Shown: positions 44,138 to 52,846 of the stretch, piece by piece
How the letters are laid out: each line of letters opens with the position of its first letter
Position numbering within the stretch: position 1 is the first letter of the stretch
Source of the DNA: Sutcliffiella halmapala
GTDB taxonomy: Bacteria; Bacillota; Bacilli; Bacillales; Bacillaceae_I
Assembly (NCBI RefSeq): GCF_002019665.1
Contig: NZ_KV917375.1
Location: 2,299,175-2,363,174 of the forward strand
Reading direction: 5' to 3'
Length of the DNA: 64,000 bases
The notes under the pieces: model-generated
What the model was told of the DNA's origin: nothing
Database searches by the model: none
What the model saw: the letters and a program-made list of their open reading frames with translations, nothing else
Position numbers and translations under genes: made by a program

Positions 44138-46738
44138 ATGGCATATTGGATTTTTCTAGGTAATTCAAACCAGTTGAATGAACAGAACCAGCAAATTGTT
44201 TGGAGAATGAAACAGAGTGACTATGACCATGAATTAGAGGTAGAGGACTATGTATTTATTTGGCGGATAGATGAAAAAGCTGAAAATGGTATCATAGCAT
44301 TAAGTAAAATATCATCAGAACCCTATAAAGGTAAAAACGAGATAAAGGTTCCTTTAAACATAATAGAAACACGTAAATCACTAAAAGAGAAAATGCTTAT
44401 ACACGACGAATTAAAGCAAGTTCATGGTGTGAAAAATCTTGAGATATTCAAAATTAAAGAAATGTGGATCTTTCGAATATCAGAGGAAGAGTTTAAAAGA
44501 CTGTATACATTATGGAAATCCCCAGAAATCATCCAACGTAAATTGAAAAACACACATATTGATAAATATTTATTTCTCTTTAAACAACAAGCAGATAAAT
44601 GGTTTATAAATAGTGAGAAAGAGGAAGCAAGCTATCAATTTTTTAGAGAGTTTAGTAAAAGAGAGTTTCTCGAAACAATGGAATGGAACGATATCCAGAA
44701 AATTGGAGATCATGTTAATGCATTTAATTTTTCCATCGCCAAAATTAGAGCATTGGATCAATTGACTACTCCTATTGAACATTATCGTGCTAGTTTTTTG
44801 TATCTTATTTATGGGGACGACCCCATTCGAATGCGGATAGAGGATTTTACTAAAAATGAAAAATATAAGCTCTTTGGTTTTGGTAGTCATGTAGTTAGTG
44901 AGCTATTAGCAAAACTTTTCCCTGATTATATTTGTTATATTAAACCAAAAGAAAGAACTTCCTTAAAAAGTGTATTGAAGCTTTTACCAGATGAAAGAAA
45001 AGAAGAAAATCTAGCGCTTAATTTATGGAAGGACAAAGAGTTTTTCGTAGAAAGTGGTTTAGTCGAAAAATATATTGATATAGTTGGGAAGCAAACAAAA
45101 TTACCCATTTATTATGAAATATCTCAGTTCTTGTCCTATTTACATGAAACTTTTCACGATAAAAAAACTGTATATAGTAGTAAAGTGGAACCGGAGGAAA
45201 ATAAGCGGAAATACTGGTTCATCTCAGGACTTGAAAATAAAGAATTAGAAGGATTTTTTCGAAATAATATTATAACATTTGAAAATGCACATCTAGGGGA
45301 TCTTAGGGAGTTTAAGAACAAAAGTGAGATAACAGATGCTTTAAAAAGACTGGGACAATTCAATTCGAAGTCTAAATACGACGCTTCTATCTATTTTCAA
45401 TTTTGCCATGAAATGAATCTCGGAGATTATGTATTTATCAAGCGCGGATCTAATGAGATAGTGGCAATGGGAGAAATCGATTCGGACTATATTTTTAATT
45501 CTGTTCGAAAAAAAAATAAGTCTGTTAGAAAAGTTAAGTGGCTAGTTGAGGGGAAATGGAAAGTCAAAGGAACATTTTATTTTAATAAGTGTTTAACCAA
45601 TATTACAGAATATAAAGATTTTGTTACTTACTTACTTGATATTATTTCAGGAGAACAAGAATTGTCGACACTAACTACAGAAAGGATAGCGAGTGAGAGA
45701 AATGACCCTGAAAAACAATCTGAAAAACCATTATCCCATAGCAGCGATCAGGGGGAGAAAGGAGAAGAAGTAATTCCAGAAAAAAATATAATATTAGGAA
45801 ATATACTTGATAATGATTTAGTACTATTACCAACTAAATATACCATGCATGATTTTTTAGAGGAAATGTTTGTTAGTGACCAAAAGGCAGAAGAAATATT
45901 TGGAGCGCTAACTTCGAAGAAAAACATCATCATCCAAGGGCCCCCAGGTGTGGGAAAAACATTTATGGCAAAAAAAATAGCCTATACACATATGAAGAGT
46001 AAAGACGATAGTAAAGTAGAGATGGTACAATTCCACTCCTCTTTTTCATATGAAGACTTTATCGGAGGAGATGTGCAGATTTCAGAAGGAAGATACACCT
46101 TAAAAGAAGGTATTTTTTTTCGGCTTTGTCAAAGAGCTATTGCAGATCAAGCTAACAATTATTACTTAATAATTGATGATATACACCGTGGCAATATTAC
46201 TGAAATTTTCGGCGAGGGACTCATGTTAATAGAATCTGATAAACGTGGCCCAAAAAATGCAGTGAGACTTACGAAGGGGAAAGCAGAGCAGATCTTTTAC
46301 ATTCCTGAAAATGTATTCCTTATCTGCACGGAAGGTACGCTTAGTATGTCACCACCTCCAATTGATTTTTCTGTTAGAAGACGTTTTTCAACTATCTTAA
46401 TAGAGCCAGCTTTTCATTCGGAAAAGTTCAAGAAATACTTACTAAATAAAGGCTTAAGTCCAAACTTTATTGAGCAGTTAACAACCAATATGACGAGTAT
46501 AAATAATGAAATACAATCTGATGTTGAGAACTTTGGGAGCGGTTTTGAAATTGGTCATAGCTATTTTTGCCTAAATGGAGCAGATTCAATTGAGGATGAA
46601 AGAAAATGGTTCGAACAAATCATGCGATTAGAAATAGCTCCTTTATATAAAGGAAATTTGTTTAAAAGAAAATTGGACATAGAGAAATGGATCAACCAAA
46701 TTCAAAACACTTCTGAAAATCAAAAGGTGAATGATTGA
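44138..46738 (+). CDS. EVE-domain / McrB-like AAA+ protein, orphan
   Basis: An 866-aa protein. Residues 1-125 ('MAYWIFLGNSNQLNEQNQQI' then VWRMKQSD, EVEDYVFIWR) look like an EVE (PUA-like) domain; ~165-345 is a helical domain of unknown name; ~358-505 ('RKYWFISGLENKELEGFFRN', 'LGDYVFIKRGSNEIVAMGEI') is a second EVE/PUA-like module. ~570-860 is a McrB-type AAA+ domain: Walker A GPPGVGKT (601-608), 'VQFHSSFSYEDFIGGD', Walker B LIIDD (677-681). It is degenerate: DDIHRGN replaces DEINRGN, and CTEGTLSMSPPPID replaces the usual GTMNTADRS block. No McrC nuclease follows, so it is not a standard McrBC restriction system; nucleic acid surveillance or defence is plausible. Confidence 0.8.
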   Translation: MAYWIFLGNSNQLNEQNQQIVWRMKQSDYDHELEVEDYVFIWRIDEKAENGIIALSKISSEPYKGKNEIKVPLNIIETRKSLKEKMLIHDELKQVHGVKNLEIFKIKEMWIFRISEEEFKRLYTLWKSPEIIQRKLKNTHIDKYLFLFKQQADKWFINSEKEEASYQFFREFSKREFLETMEWNDIQKIGDHVNAFNFSIAKIRALDQLTTPIEHYRASFLYLIYGDDPIRMRIEDFTKNEKYKLFGFGSHVVSELLAKLFPDYICYIKPKERTSLKSVLKLLPDERKEENLALNLWKDKEFFVESGLVEKYIDIVGKQTKLPIYYEISQFLSYLHETFHDKKTVYSSKVEPEENKRKYWFISGLENKELEGFFRNNIITFENAHLGDLREFKNKSEITDALKRLGQFNSKSKYDASIYFQFCHEMNLGDYVFIKRGSNEIVAMGEIDSDYIFNSVRKKNKSVRKVKWLVEGKWKVKGTFYFNKCLTNITEYKDFVTYLLDIISGEQELSTLTTERIASERNDPEKQSEKPLSHSSDQGEKGEEVIPEKNIILGNILDNDLVLLPTKYTMHDFLEEMFVSDQKAEEIFGALTSKKNIIIQGPPGVGKTFMAKKIAYTHMKSKDDSKVEMVQFHSSFSYEDFIGGDVQISEGRYTLKEGIFFRLCQRAIADQANNYYLIIDDIHRGNITEIFGEGLMLIESDKRGPKNAVRLTKGKAEQIFYIPENVFLICTEGTLSMSPPPIDFSVRRRFSTILIEPAFHSEKFKKYLLNKGLSPNFIEQLTTNMTSINNEIQSDVENFGSGFEIGHSYFCLNGADSIEDERKWFEQIMRLEIAPLYKGNLFKRKLDIEKWINQIQNTSENQKVND

Positions 46739-46809
46739 AAATAGAACACTAAGAAACTGCAGTAGTTTGGAAATATGTAGAATATGATAGAAAACTTAAT
46801 AAAATACTC

Positions 46810-46882
46810 AATAACCTTTAGCTACAATTAAAACTAAGGGTTATTGGGAAATTCTTTAACTGAAATTCTCCAATAATAATTA
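46810..46882. terminator. Hairpins after the EVE-AAA+ gene
   Basis: AATAACCTTTAG / CTAAGGGTTATT (46810-46845) is the first hairpin; TTATTGG / CCAATAA with inner AATT pairing forms a second, overlapping one. The final ATTCTCCAATAATAATTA (46865-46882) recurs exactly at 57019-57036. The rest of the 367-base gap holds the promoter listed next. Confidence 0.55.
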
Positions 46883-46977
46883 TCGGATACTAGTAGTATA
46901 GTGTGGAAAAACAAAAAAATAGAAATTAGTAATATTTGTTTTGATGGAAAAACATGCTATTTTTTTGATTTTTCATC

Positions 46978-47006
46978 TTGACAATATTATACATGTCCTA
47001 TATAAA
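46978..47006 (+). promoter_or_regulatory. Consensus sigma-A-type promoter for the LytTR gene
   Basis: TTGACA (46978-46983), 17-bp spacer, TATAAA (47001-47006), close to the vegetative consensus, 100 bases before the coding start. An AT-rich block precedes it. Confidence 0.7.
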
Positions 47007-47105
47007 CAATAGAGTAATTAATATACCTATCTAAAATAAGAGTAGAATTTATAATTTCTTCAGTAAATTCGTATTAAATAGTGTAACAAAGGGGTAAATT
47101 TTGTA

Positions 47106-47858
47106 ATGGTTGAAATGAAAGTACTGGTTGTCGATGAAAATGAAAATGATGTAAAAACTATCGTAGAATACCTAAAGTTTTTTACGAATATTGAAATTAC
47201 TGTAATCTGTAAAAAAAATATTGAAGATTTAGTTGGGCAAATTATACTGAAAAAACCAGATTTAATCATAAGTGAAACGTTGTTGTCTAATAAAGATGGG
47301 ATGGATGTTATAAAAGAATGTTTATTATTTTATCCTAAATTAAAATGTATCTTTATTACCAAATATAATGAATTTGCATTAAGAGCCTTTCAACTACAGG
47401 CTATTGATTACATAATAAAACCGCTAGAAAGAAATCGTTTTTACCAAGCGATGGAAAAGGCTAGAAAGCGAATTATGTATGATAATAAGGAAATAAAAAT
47501 AGAGATAGAAGAGAAAGATAAAAGTTTACAACTAAAATACCAAAACATCATTTTCTATATCCCTTATAGTGATATTCTTTTTATTGAAAAAAAAGGAAAG
47601 AAATGTTATGTTCATACGACTAATAAAATTTATGAAACTAACGAAAATATTAGTGATATCGTAAAAAAACTAGAAAATAATGTATTTATTCAAGGACATC
47701 GATCATACGTAATTAATACAAAAAAAATCACTCATATTAAACCTCATGGTGAAACATTTATAGTTCAATTCCAAGATTATGAGTTCAAAGCAAATATCTC
47801 CAAACTAAAAATTAACGAGGTTAAAGCGAAAATTTCCTCTTATTTGTTTTATAGTTAA
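47106..47858 (+). CDS. LytTR-type response regulator with atypical receiver
   Basis: A 250-aa regulator: receiver (~1-120) then LytTR DNA-binding domain (~140-245, 'FIEKKGKKCYVHTTNKIYET', 'FIQGHRSYVINTKKITHIKP'). By alignment with the paralogue at 54.8 kb, the phosphoacceptor Asp is Glu57 (PDLIISETLLSNKDG versus PDIVLVDINMPGLSG). The acidic pocket (DENEND) and Lys of 'YIIKPLER' remain. Glu mimics phospho-Asp in some receivers, so it may be always on or controlled without phosphorylation. RBS AAAGGGG is 11 bases from the ATG, so the start is a little uncertain. Opens the signalling cluster behind a consensus promoter. Confidence 0.85.
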   Translation: MVEMKVLVVDENENDVKTIVEYLKFFTNIEITVICKKNIEDLVGQIILKKPDLIISETLLSNKDGMDVIKECLLFYPKLKCIFITKYNEFALRAFQLQAIDYIIKPLERNRFYQAMEKARKRIMYDNKEIKIEIEEKDKSLQLKYQNIIFYIPYSDILFIEKKGKKCYVHTTNKIYETNENISDIVKKLENNVFIQGHRSYVINTKKITHIKPHGETFIVQFQDYEFKANISKLKINEVKAKISSYLFYS

Positions 47859-47886
47859 CGATTATACTATAAGTGTATTTATGCAG

Positions 47887-47917
47887 CTGCAGCTTATGTA
47901 AAGAAGCTGTAGTTTTT
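47887..47917. terminator. Terminator between the LytTR and Spo0E-like genes
   Basis: CTGCAGCTT / AAGCTGTAG (one G-U) around 8 nt, then TTTTTA; convergent genes on either side. Confidence 0.65.
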
Positions 47918-48077
47918 ATTTGTTAATATTCTTATACTGTTCTCGTAAATTTAGTAATTTATCTAATCGCTGACTACAGTCAACAGTGATTGAAGCAGAC
48001 AAACCGTGTTTACTTGCACATTCGATCATTTTTTTTCGACACTGCTCAATCTCTTTTTCTATTGTACATTTATTCAT
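47916..48077 (-). CDS. Spo0E-like aspartyl-phosphate phosphatase (53 aa)
   Basis: A short minus-strand gene: MNKCTIEKEIEQCRKKMIEC, then ASKHGLSASITVDCSQRLDK, then LLNLREQYKNINK. The two-helix hairpin with SQRLDKLLN matches the Spo0E signature (SQxLDxLL), used to remove phosphate from Spo0A~P and delay sporulation. AAAGGAGAA is 8 bases before the ATG. Its 5' end is enclosed in a 10-bp inverted repeat (next entry). It is convergent with the LytTR gene and divergent from the hybrid kinase gene. Confidence 0.85.
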   Translation of the reverse strand: MNKCTIEKEIEQCRKKMIECASKHGLSASITVDCSQRLDKLLNLREQYKNINK

Positions 48078-48133
48078 TCTATTGGATTCTCCTTTTAATA
48101 TCCTAGGTTTATTTTACCTATTTTCCAATAGAA
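48077..48133 (-). promoter_or_regulatory. Inverted repeat around the Spo0E-like RBS
   Basis: TTCTATTGGA (48077-48086) and TCCAATAGAA (48124-48133) are perfect 10-bp complements. In the minus-strand mRNA this puts the Shine-Dalgarno in the 37-nt loop and the first base of AUG at the stem base, so folding could control translation. Confidence 0.5.
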
Positions 48134-48274
48134 CATTGATTAAAGTGAATGAAATGTCTCTTTTTCTGCCCATACGGCATGTAATTTATGGAATTTACAT
48201 GAATTGCCTACTTCATAAGACTCCAAAATAAAGAAAATGATTTATAAGCAAAAAACATTTTTAAGGGGAATAAT

Positions 48275-51200
48275 ATGTTAGAAATATTAAGTGGATTTAA
48301 TTTTAAATTGGTCATCCTTTCGGCAATCATCGTGATAATTGCCTATTTTAACGGTCTGGAAATTATCTCAAAGTCTACAAAACCTATTAATAATAAACTT
48401 ATTTTCGGAGCGTCTGTTATTATTGGTATAGGAATTTGGACGATGCATTATGTGGGAATGCTAGCTACTCATAGTCATTTATTAATAAAATTTAATGGAT
48501 TGATTATTATAATTTCCTTAGTTTTTGCTATTCTTTCTTCTTATCAGCTTTTGAATAGTATTATAAGAAGTGACTATAGTTGGAAAATGCAAATTTTGAA
48601 TAGTATTTTATTTGGAGTATGCATATTAGGGATGCATTATTTTGGAATGATGTTTCGACATCTGTTTATATATAAAAATATTGATTTTGAACACTTTATC
48701 GTGTCTTTTATTATAATTTTTATTACCACGTGGATCACTTTATCTTTATCAAAGTATTGGAAAATTCCGATTAGTAAGGATAAGGGCAAATATAAAATAT
48801 TTATTGCCTTTGTTTTAGGTATAGGAACTACTTTCATGCATTATGCTGCAATGATGGGAACGAATGAAATGCATAATGAAATGTTTCATGATGATAATGA
48901 TAGTTTCCTTTTTTTTATCCCAGGGGAAATTACAAGAGATCTGTTAGCTTATGTTCTTGGAATAGCCACAATTTTCCTTTTTCTTGTTAATATTTTTATG
49001 GTGTACATGGATAAGAAGAGCGCAGAAAAACTAAAATCAATCACAGATGTTCATCTTCAATCACTAATTGAGCGGCACCCCTCTCCCATTCTATTCATAG
49101 ATAATCAAAACTTAATCACAAAAATGAATCCGATAGGCACTGAAATTTTAGGATATTCTCAGAAAGAGATTCTGCAAAAACCATTTTTATCGTTAATTTC
49201 AGAAAAAAACAAAATAGAGTTGAAAAATAAACTAATTGAAGCACATAAAGGAATTTCCTTGGATATAGAAATTGAAATGTTATCTTCTAAAAAAAAACAA
49301 ATCCCATTTAAATTAACAATTGTACCTATCATACTTGAAAACGAAGTTAATGGACTTTATGTTGTCGGAAGGGATATTACTGATATTAAGAAATCTCAAG
49401 TAAATACTCTAAAGCTCCAAAAAGAATTGTCAGATACAATTAGACAACAGCAAGGGATAACGATGAAAGCCATTAGAATAGGTGAGACGTTTATACACAC
49501 TATTTGTGATGGTGAACTTTTATACAAATTGGGACTAACCCCGGAGATGGTAGTAGGAAAAGAATTATACGAGCTTTTACCTGAGGAAGTAGCAAATGAG
49601 CATATTGATTATTATAAAAGAAGCTGGGCTGGTGAGGTTGTCTGGTTTGAAACTAAGATAATTGATATCGATTGTTTTGTCAGAATAAGTCCTATATTTG
49701 TAAATGATGAAGTTGTAGAAATAATTGGTTCATGTGTGGATATTTCTGAAAGAAAGCAAGCTGAGAATGCGCTTAAGAGAGAAAAAAATTTGTATCAAGA
49801 TATATTCCATACAATGTCTGAAGCTATTGCCATCTATAGTGAAGATGGAGAGTTTATCTATTTAAATGATAGGGCATTTGAATATCTATGGTTTAATTAC
49901 AATAATGTTAATGAATTTAATTTTAGTTTCCATAACATTGAATATATTGATGATGACGGCAGAATGATGTCGAAAGACCGATATCCATACATGAATACCA
50001 TGAAAACTGGGGAAGCAATAAAGGATCAAATAATAGGCATCAAAAAGAATAAAAAGATAACCTGGCTATCGGTAAATACAATGCTATTAAAAAATGAAAT
50101 AGATTTCAAAGAAAATACTAGAAAAGTCTTGATAACAATGAAAGACATTACGCTTCAAAAGAACCATGAAAAAAGACTAGAAGAAGAATCTTTACTTAAT
50201 AGTACATTATTACAACAACTCCCTATAGGGATCATAATTGTAGACAATGACTATAATGTCGTATTTTCAAATGAATACCTGTTTAAACTATTCAATATAA
50301 AACATAACTCAGGCAAAGAAATGAAAAAGAATGGTCAACGTTATTATACTAAGTTATTTAAAGAGCCAAGTCATGTAGAAAGTATAATTTCAGAGATGTT
50401 AATTAAAAAAAGCTATAAAAAAGTAGAGTTTGAAACAAAAGATGATAGAATTTTCAAAATTAAATATATTCCCTTCTTTTTAGAAGATGACATAAAGGCA
50501 CATTTTTGGACTGTCGAGGATATTACAGAACGTAAACTAAAAGAGGCAAGAATCTTGACTGAAAAAGAAGAGGCGGAACAATCTAATATTGCGAAAACAG
50601 AGTTCTTATCAAAAATGAGTCACGAATTAAGAACACCTTTAAATGGAGTGCTAGGTTTCGCGCAATTATTAGAACTAGAAGAGAGACTATCAAATCAGCA
50701 GCATATATTTGTAAAAGAAATTCTAAAAGGTGGTCGCCTCTTACTAAATTTAATAAATGAAGTTCTCGACCTCTCACAAATTGAAGCTGGAAAAATAAAA
50801 GTGTCGATGCAGAATGTGAATGCGTTGTCGGTAGTGCAAGAATGTGTGAAGATGGTACAACCAGTAGCAAACAAAAATGGGATTTCTATCGAATATCATC
50901 TTAAGGCATTTGAACATTATTTCGTGTTTACGGATGAATTACGGCTTAAACAAATAATCTTAAATCTATTAGAAAATGCGATTAAATATAATACAAAAGA
51001 TGGGAAAATCATTGTAACATGCAGTTCAGATCAAAGAAATATTTATATTAGAGTAAAAGATACTGGAATCGGAATTCCAGCAATTGAAACACAGAAAATC
51101 TTTGATCCATTTTACCGTGTATCTAATTTGAACTCTTTTGCAGAAGGGACTGGGATTGGATTATCAATAGTAAAGCAATTGGTAACCTTAATGGAAGGTG

Positions 51201-51694
51201 AAGTTGGAGTAACTAGTGAAATTGATGTAGGTAGTGAGTTTTGGATTCGTTTACCAATTGTAAATCACCCAATGATAATAAAGTCAGCTAAAGAGCAAAA
51301 GCAGCTAGTTAATAAAAGGGGAGAAGCAAACTATCGCATTCTTTATGTAGAAGATAATCCTGCAAATATCCAGTTAATGCAATATTTATTCAAGCCAGTA
51401 AAAGGAATAAATTTACACATTGAGAATGATGGGAAATCAGGTTTGAAAGCCTTTAAGCAAAATACATTCGATCTCATCTTACTAGACTTAAATCTGCCAG
51501 ATATGTCAGGTTATGATATTTTAAAAGAAATTCGCGAAATAGAAGATACTTGTATACCAATCATTGCTATTAGTGCTGACGCGATGAATTCAGATATAAA
51601 AAGTGCAATAGCATTAGGTTTTACAGATTATATAACTAAACCGATAGATGTTACTTCTTTTATCAACACTCTATTAAACTATTTGGAAAATTGA
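48275..51694 (+). CDS. MHYT-PAS hybrid sensor histidine kinase with C-terminal receiver
   Basis: A 1139-aa membrane sensor. Residues ~1-250 have seven helices with three MHYT-type motifs (MHYVGML, MHYFGMM, MHYAAMM), a proposed sensor of O2, CO or NO through bound metal. Four PAS-like regions follow (~265-380, ~395-500, ~505-630, ~640-760), including 'HPSPILFIDNQNLITKMNPI'. HisKA: H783 in 'FLSKMSHELRTPLNG'; HATPase with 'RVKDTGIGIPAIE' and 'GTGIGLSIVKQL'; terminal receiver with D1071 in 'LILLDLNLPDMSGYD'. A hybrid kinase without a visible HPt partner. Gene is flanked by the Spo0E-like gene and a strong terminator. RBS AAGGGG. Confidence 0.92.
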   Translation: MLEILSGFNFKLVILSAIIVIIAYFNGLEIISKSTKPINNKLIFGASVIIGIGIWTMHYVGMLATHSHLLIKFNGLIIIISLVFAILSSYQLLNSIIRSDYSWKMQILNSILFGVCILGMHYFGMMFRHLFIYKNIDFEHFIVSFIIIFITTWITLSLSKYWKIPISKDKGKYKIFIAFVLGIGTTFMHYAAMMGTNEMHNEMFHDDNDSFLFFIPGEITRDLLAYVLGIATIFLFLVNIFMVYMDKKSAEKLKSITDVHLQSLIERHPSPILFIDNQNLITKMNPIGTEILGYSQKEILQKPFLSLISEKNKIELKNKLIEAHKGISLDIEIEMLSSKKKQIPFKLTIVPIILENEVNGLYVVGRDITDIKKSQVNTLKLQKELSDTIRQQQGITMKAIRIGETFIHTICDGELLYKLGLTPEMVVGKELYELLPEEVANEHIDYYKRSWAGEVVWFETKIIDIDCFVRISPIFVNDEVVEIIGSCVDISERKQAENALKREKNLYQDIFHTMSEAIAIYSEDGEFIYLNDRAFEYLWFNYNNVNEFNFSFHNIEYIDDDGRMMSKDRYPYMNTMKTGEAIKDQIIGIKKNKKITWLSVNTMLLKNEIDFKENTRKVLITMKDITLQKNHEKRLEEESLLNSTLLQQLPIGIIIVDNDYNVVFSNEYLFKLFNIKHNSGKEMKKNGQRYYTKLFKEPSHVESIISEMLIKKSYKKVEFETKDDRIFKIKYIPFFLEDDIKAHFWTVEDITERKLKEARILTEKEEAEQSNIAKTEFLSKMSHELRTPLNGVLGFAQLLELEERLSNQQHIFVKEILKGGRLLLNLINEVLDLSQIEAGKIKVSMQNVNALSVVQECVKMVQPVANKNGISIEYHLKAFEHYFVFTDELRLKQIILNLLENAIKYNTKDGKIIVTCSSDQRNIYIRVKDTGIGIPAIETQKIFDPFYRVSNLNSFAEGTGIGLSIVKQLVTLMEGEVGVTSEIDVGSEFWIRLPIVNHPMIIKSAKEQKQLVNKRGEANYRILYVEDNPANIQLMQYLFKPVKGINLHIENDGKSGLKAFKQNTFDLILLDLNLPDMSGYDILKEIREIEDTCIPIIAISADAMNSDIKSAIALGFTDYITKPIDVTSFINTLLNYLEN

Positions 51695-51703
51695 TTTAAT
51701 CTG

Positions 51704-51732
51704 ACGTTCACTTCATGAAGTGAACGTTTTTC
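51704..51732 (+). terminator. Terminator after the hybrid kinase gene
   Basis: A 24-base perfect palindrome (ACGTTCACTTCA plus its complement) followed by TTTTTC. The remaining ~255 bases to the EAL start hold no gene; TTAGAC/GTCTAA (51913-51934) is a small inverted repeat near the expected promoter. Confidence 0.85.
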
Positions 51733-51991
51733 TATGCGAACTTTAAGGGAAAATTATTTGTGTTAAACTTTATCAACTCTTGCAAAACGTCTGGAGCCTC
51801 GTGGACATAATCTCCTACTATTTTATTGTCTTAAAAAGTATTAATAGTGGAGTGAATTGTCGAAAGGTGCTTGATTGATGCCTATTTGAGCGTCTAAAAT
51901 GCCTAATAAAAATTAGACATAAATATAGGTCTAAAGTTACACTTATTATCAAAGAACGACCAATTATATTCCAAAAAAAGGAGGGATGATT

Positions 51992-52747
51992 ATGGATTTA
52001 TATCAGATAATTAAGAATAAGAAAGTCGAACATTTGTATCAACCTATCGTTAAAATTAATAGTGGAAGCATTTATGGGTATGAAGCGTTGATCCGTTTTC
52101 CCGAATACCCAGAACTAATCATCGAAGATATCTTTCAGATGGCTAGATCTCTTAATCTATTGTTTGAACTTGATACATTATCTATACATCACGCACTAAA
52201 AATGTTCCCTTTTCACCTTACAGAAACTGAACATATTTTCATTAATATTTTCCCTTCAACTATAATACATGCAAAATTTGAGGGATTTTTGAAAAGATTA
52301 GTCTGTAGGTTTCCACAAATTAAAGGAAGAATTGTTTTCGAATTAAACGAAGCAATTGAAGAAAACCATTTATGGGATGTAAAAAAACTTAAGAAAAAAA
52401 TTGATACGATTAAAGAATGCGGTTGTTTTATTGCTTTAGATGATATTGGTAAAGGCGCTGCAACCATACAAAAAATTGTAGAATTTAAGCCAGATTATAT
52501 GAAATTAGATCGCTATTTTGCAGAAGATTTATCAAAATCAAAAGAAAAGCAACTTATTATTTCCCTCCTTGTGAAGTATTGCAAAGGAAGAATGGGATTA
52601 ATACTAGAAGGATTAGAGTTTGAAAGTGACCTCGAAATAGCAAAGCATCTACAAGTCCCGATTGGCCAAGGTTATATCATAGGCATTCCTGGAAAAATAA
52701 CCGTGAAAACATTTAGTGAGAAACAACGTTTAGAAAGAAAGCTTTAG
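51992..52747 (+). CDS. EAL-domain c-di-GMP phosphodiesterase
   Basis: A 251-aa stand-alone EAL protein with no membrane helix. AAGGAGGG is ideally placed for ATG 51992 and too close for ATG 51986. Key residues appear kept: EAL in 'IYGYEALIRF', Asn in 'FINIFPSTI', Glu in 'IVFELNEAIEEN', the Asp pair in 'FIALDDIGKGAA', Lys in 'DYMKLDR', Glu in 'ILEGLEFES' and QG in 'IGQGYIIG'. Predicted to cut c-di-GMP to pGpG; some loops deviate, so a binding role is possible. Its TAG stop is followed in the same frame by an open stretch reaching the FapA-like gene. Confidence 0.85.
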   Translation: MDLYQIIKNKKVEHLYQPIVKINSGSIYGYEALIRFPEYPELIIEDIFQMARSLNLLFELDTLSIHHALKMFPFHLTETEHIFINIFPSTIIHAKFEGFLKRLVCRFPQIKGRIVFELNEAIEENHLWDVKKLKKKIDTIKECGCFIALDDIGKGAATIQKIVEFKPDYMKLDRYFAEDLSKSKEKQLIISLLVKYCKGRMGLILEGLEFESDLEIAKHLQVPIGQGYIIGIPGKITVKTFSEKQRLERKL

Positions 52748-52846
52748 TTAGTTTCTTTAGTTCAACTTTCTATAGCACAATTAACTACGCACAACGAAAA
52801 AATAAATCTAGATACAAATTCACCAATTTCATCAAAAGAATCGGAA

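Noticed and set aside
44138-47105. Standard McrBC restriction system
   Set aside because: No McrC-like nuclease follows, and the AAA+ motifs are altered.
51728-51985. c-di-GMP riboswitch in the leader of the EAL gene
   Set aside because: No GEMM-type core (no GCAAACC-like or tetraloop/receptor pattern) was found on reading the leader.
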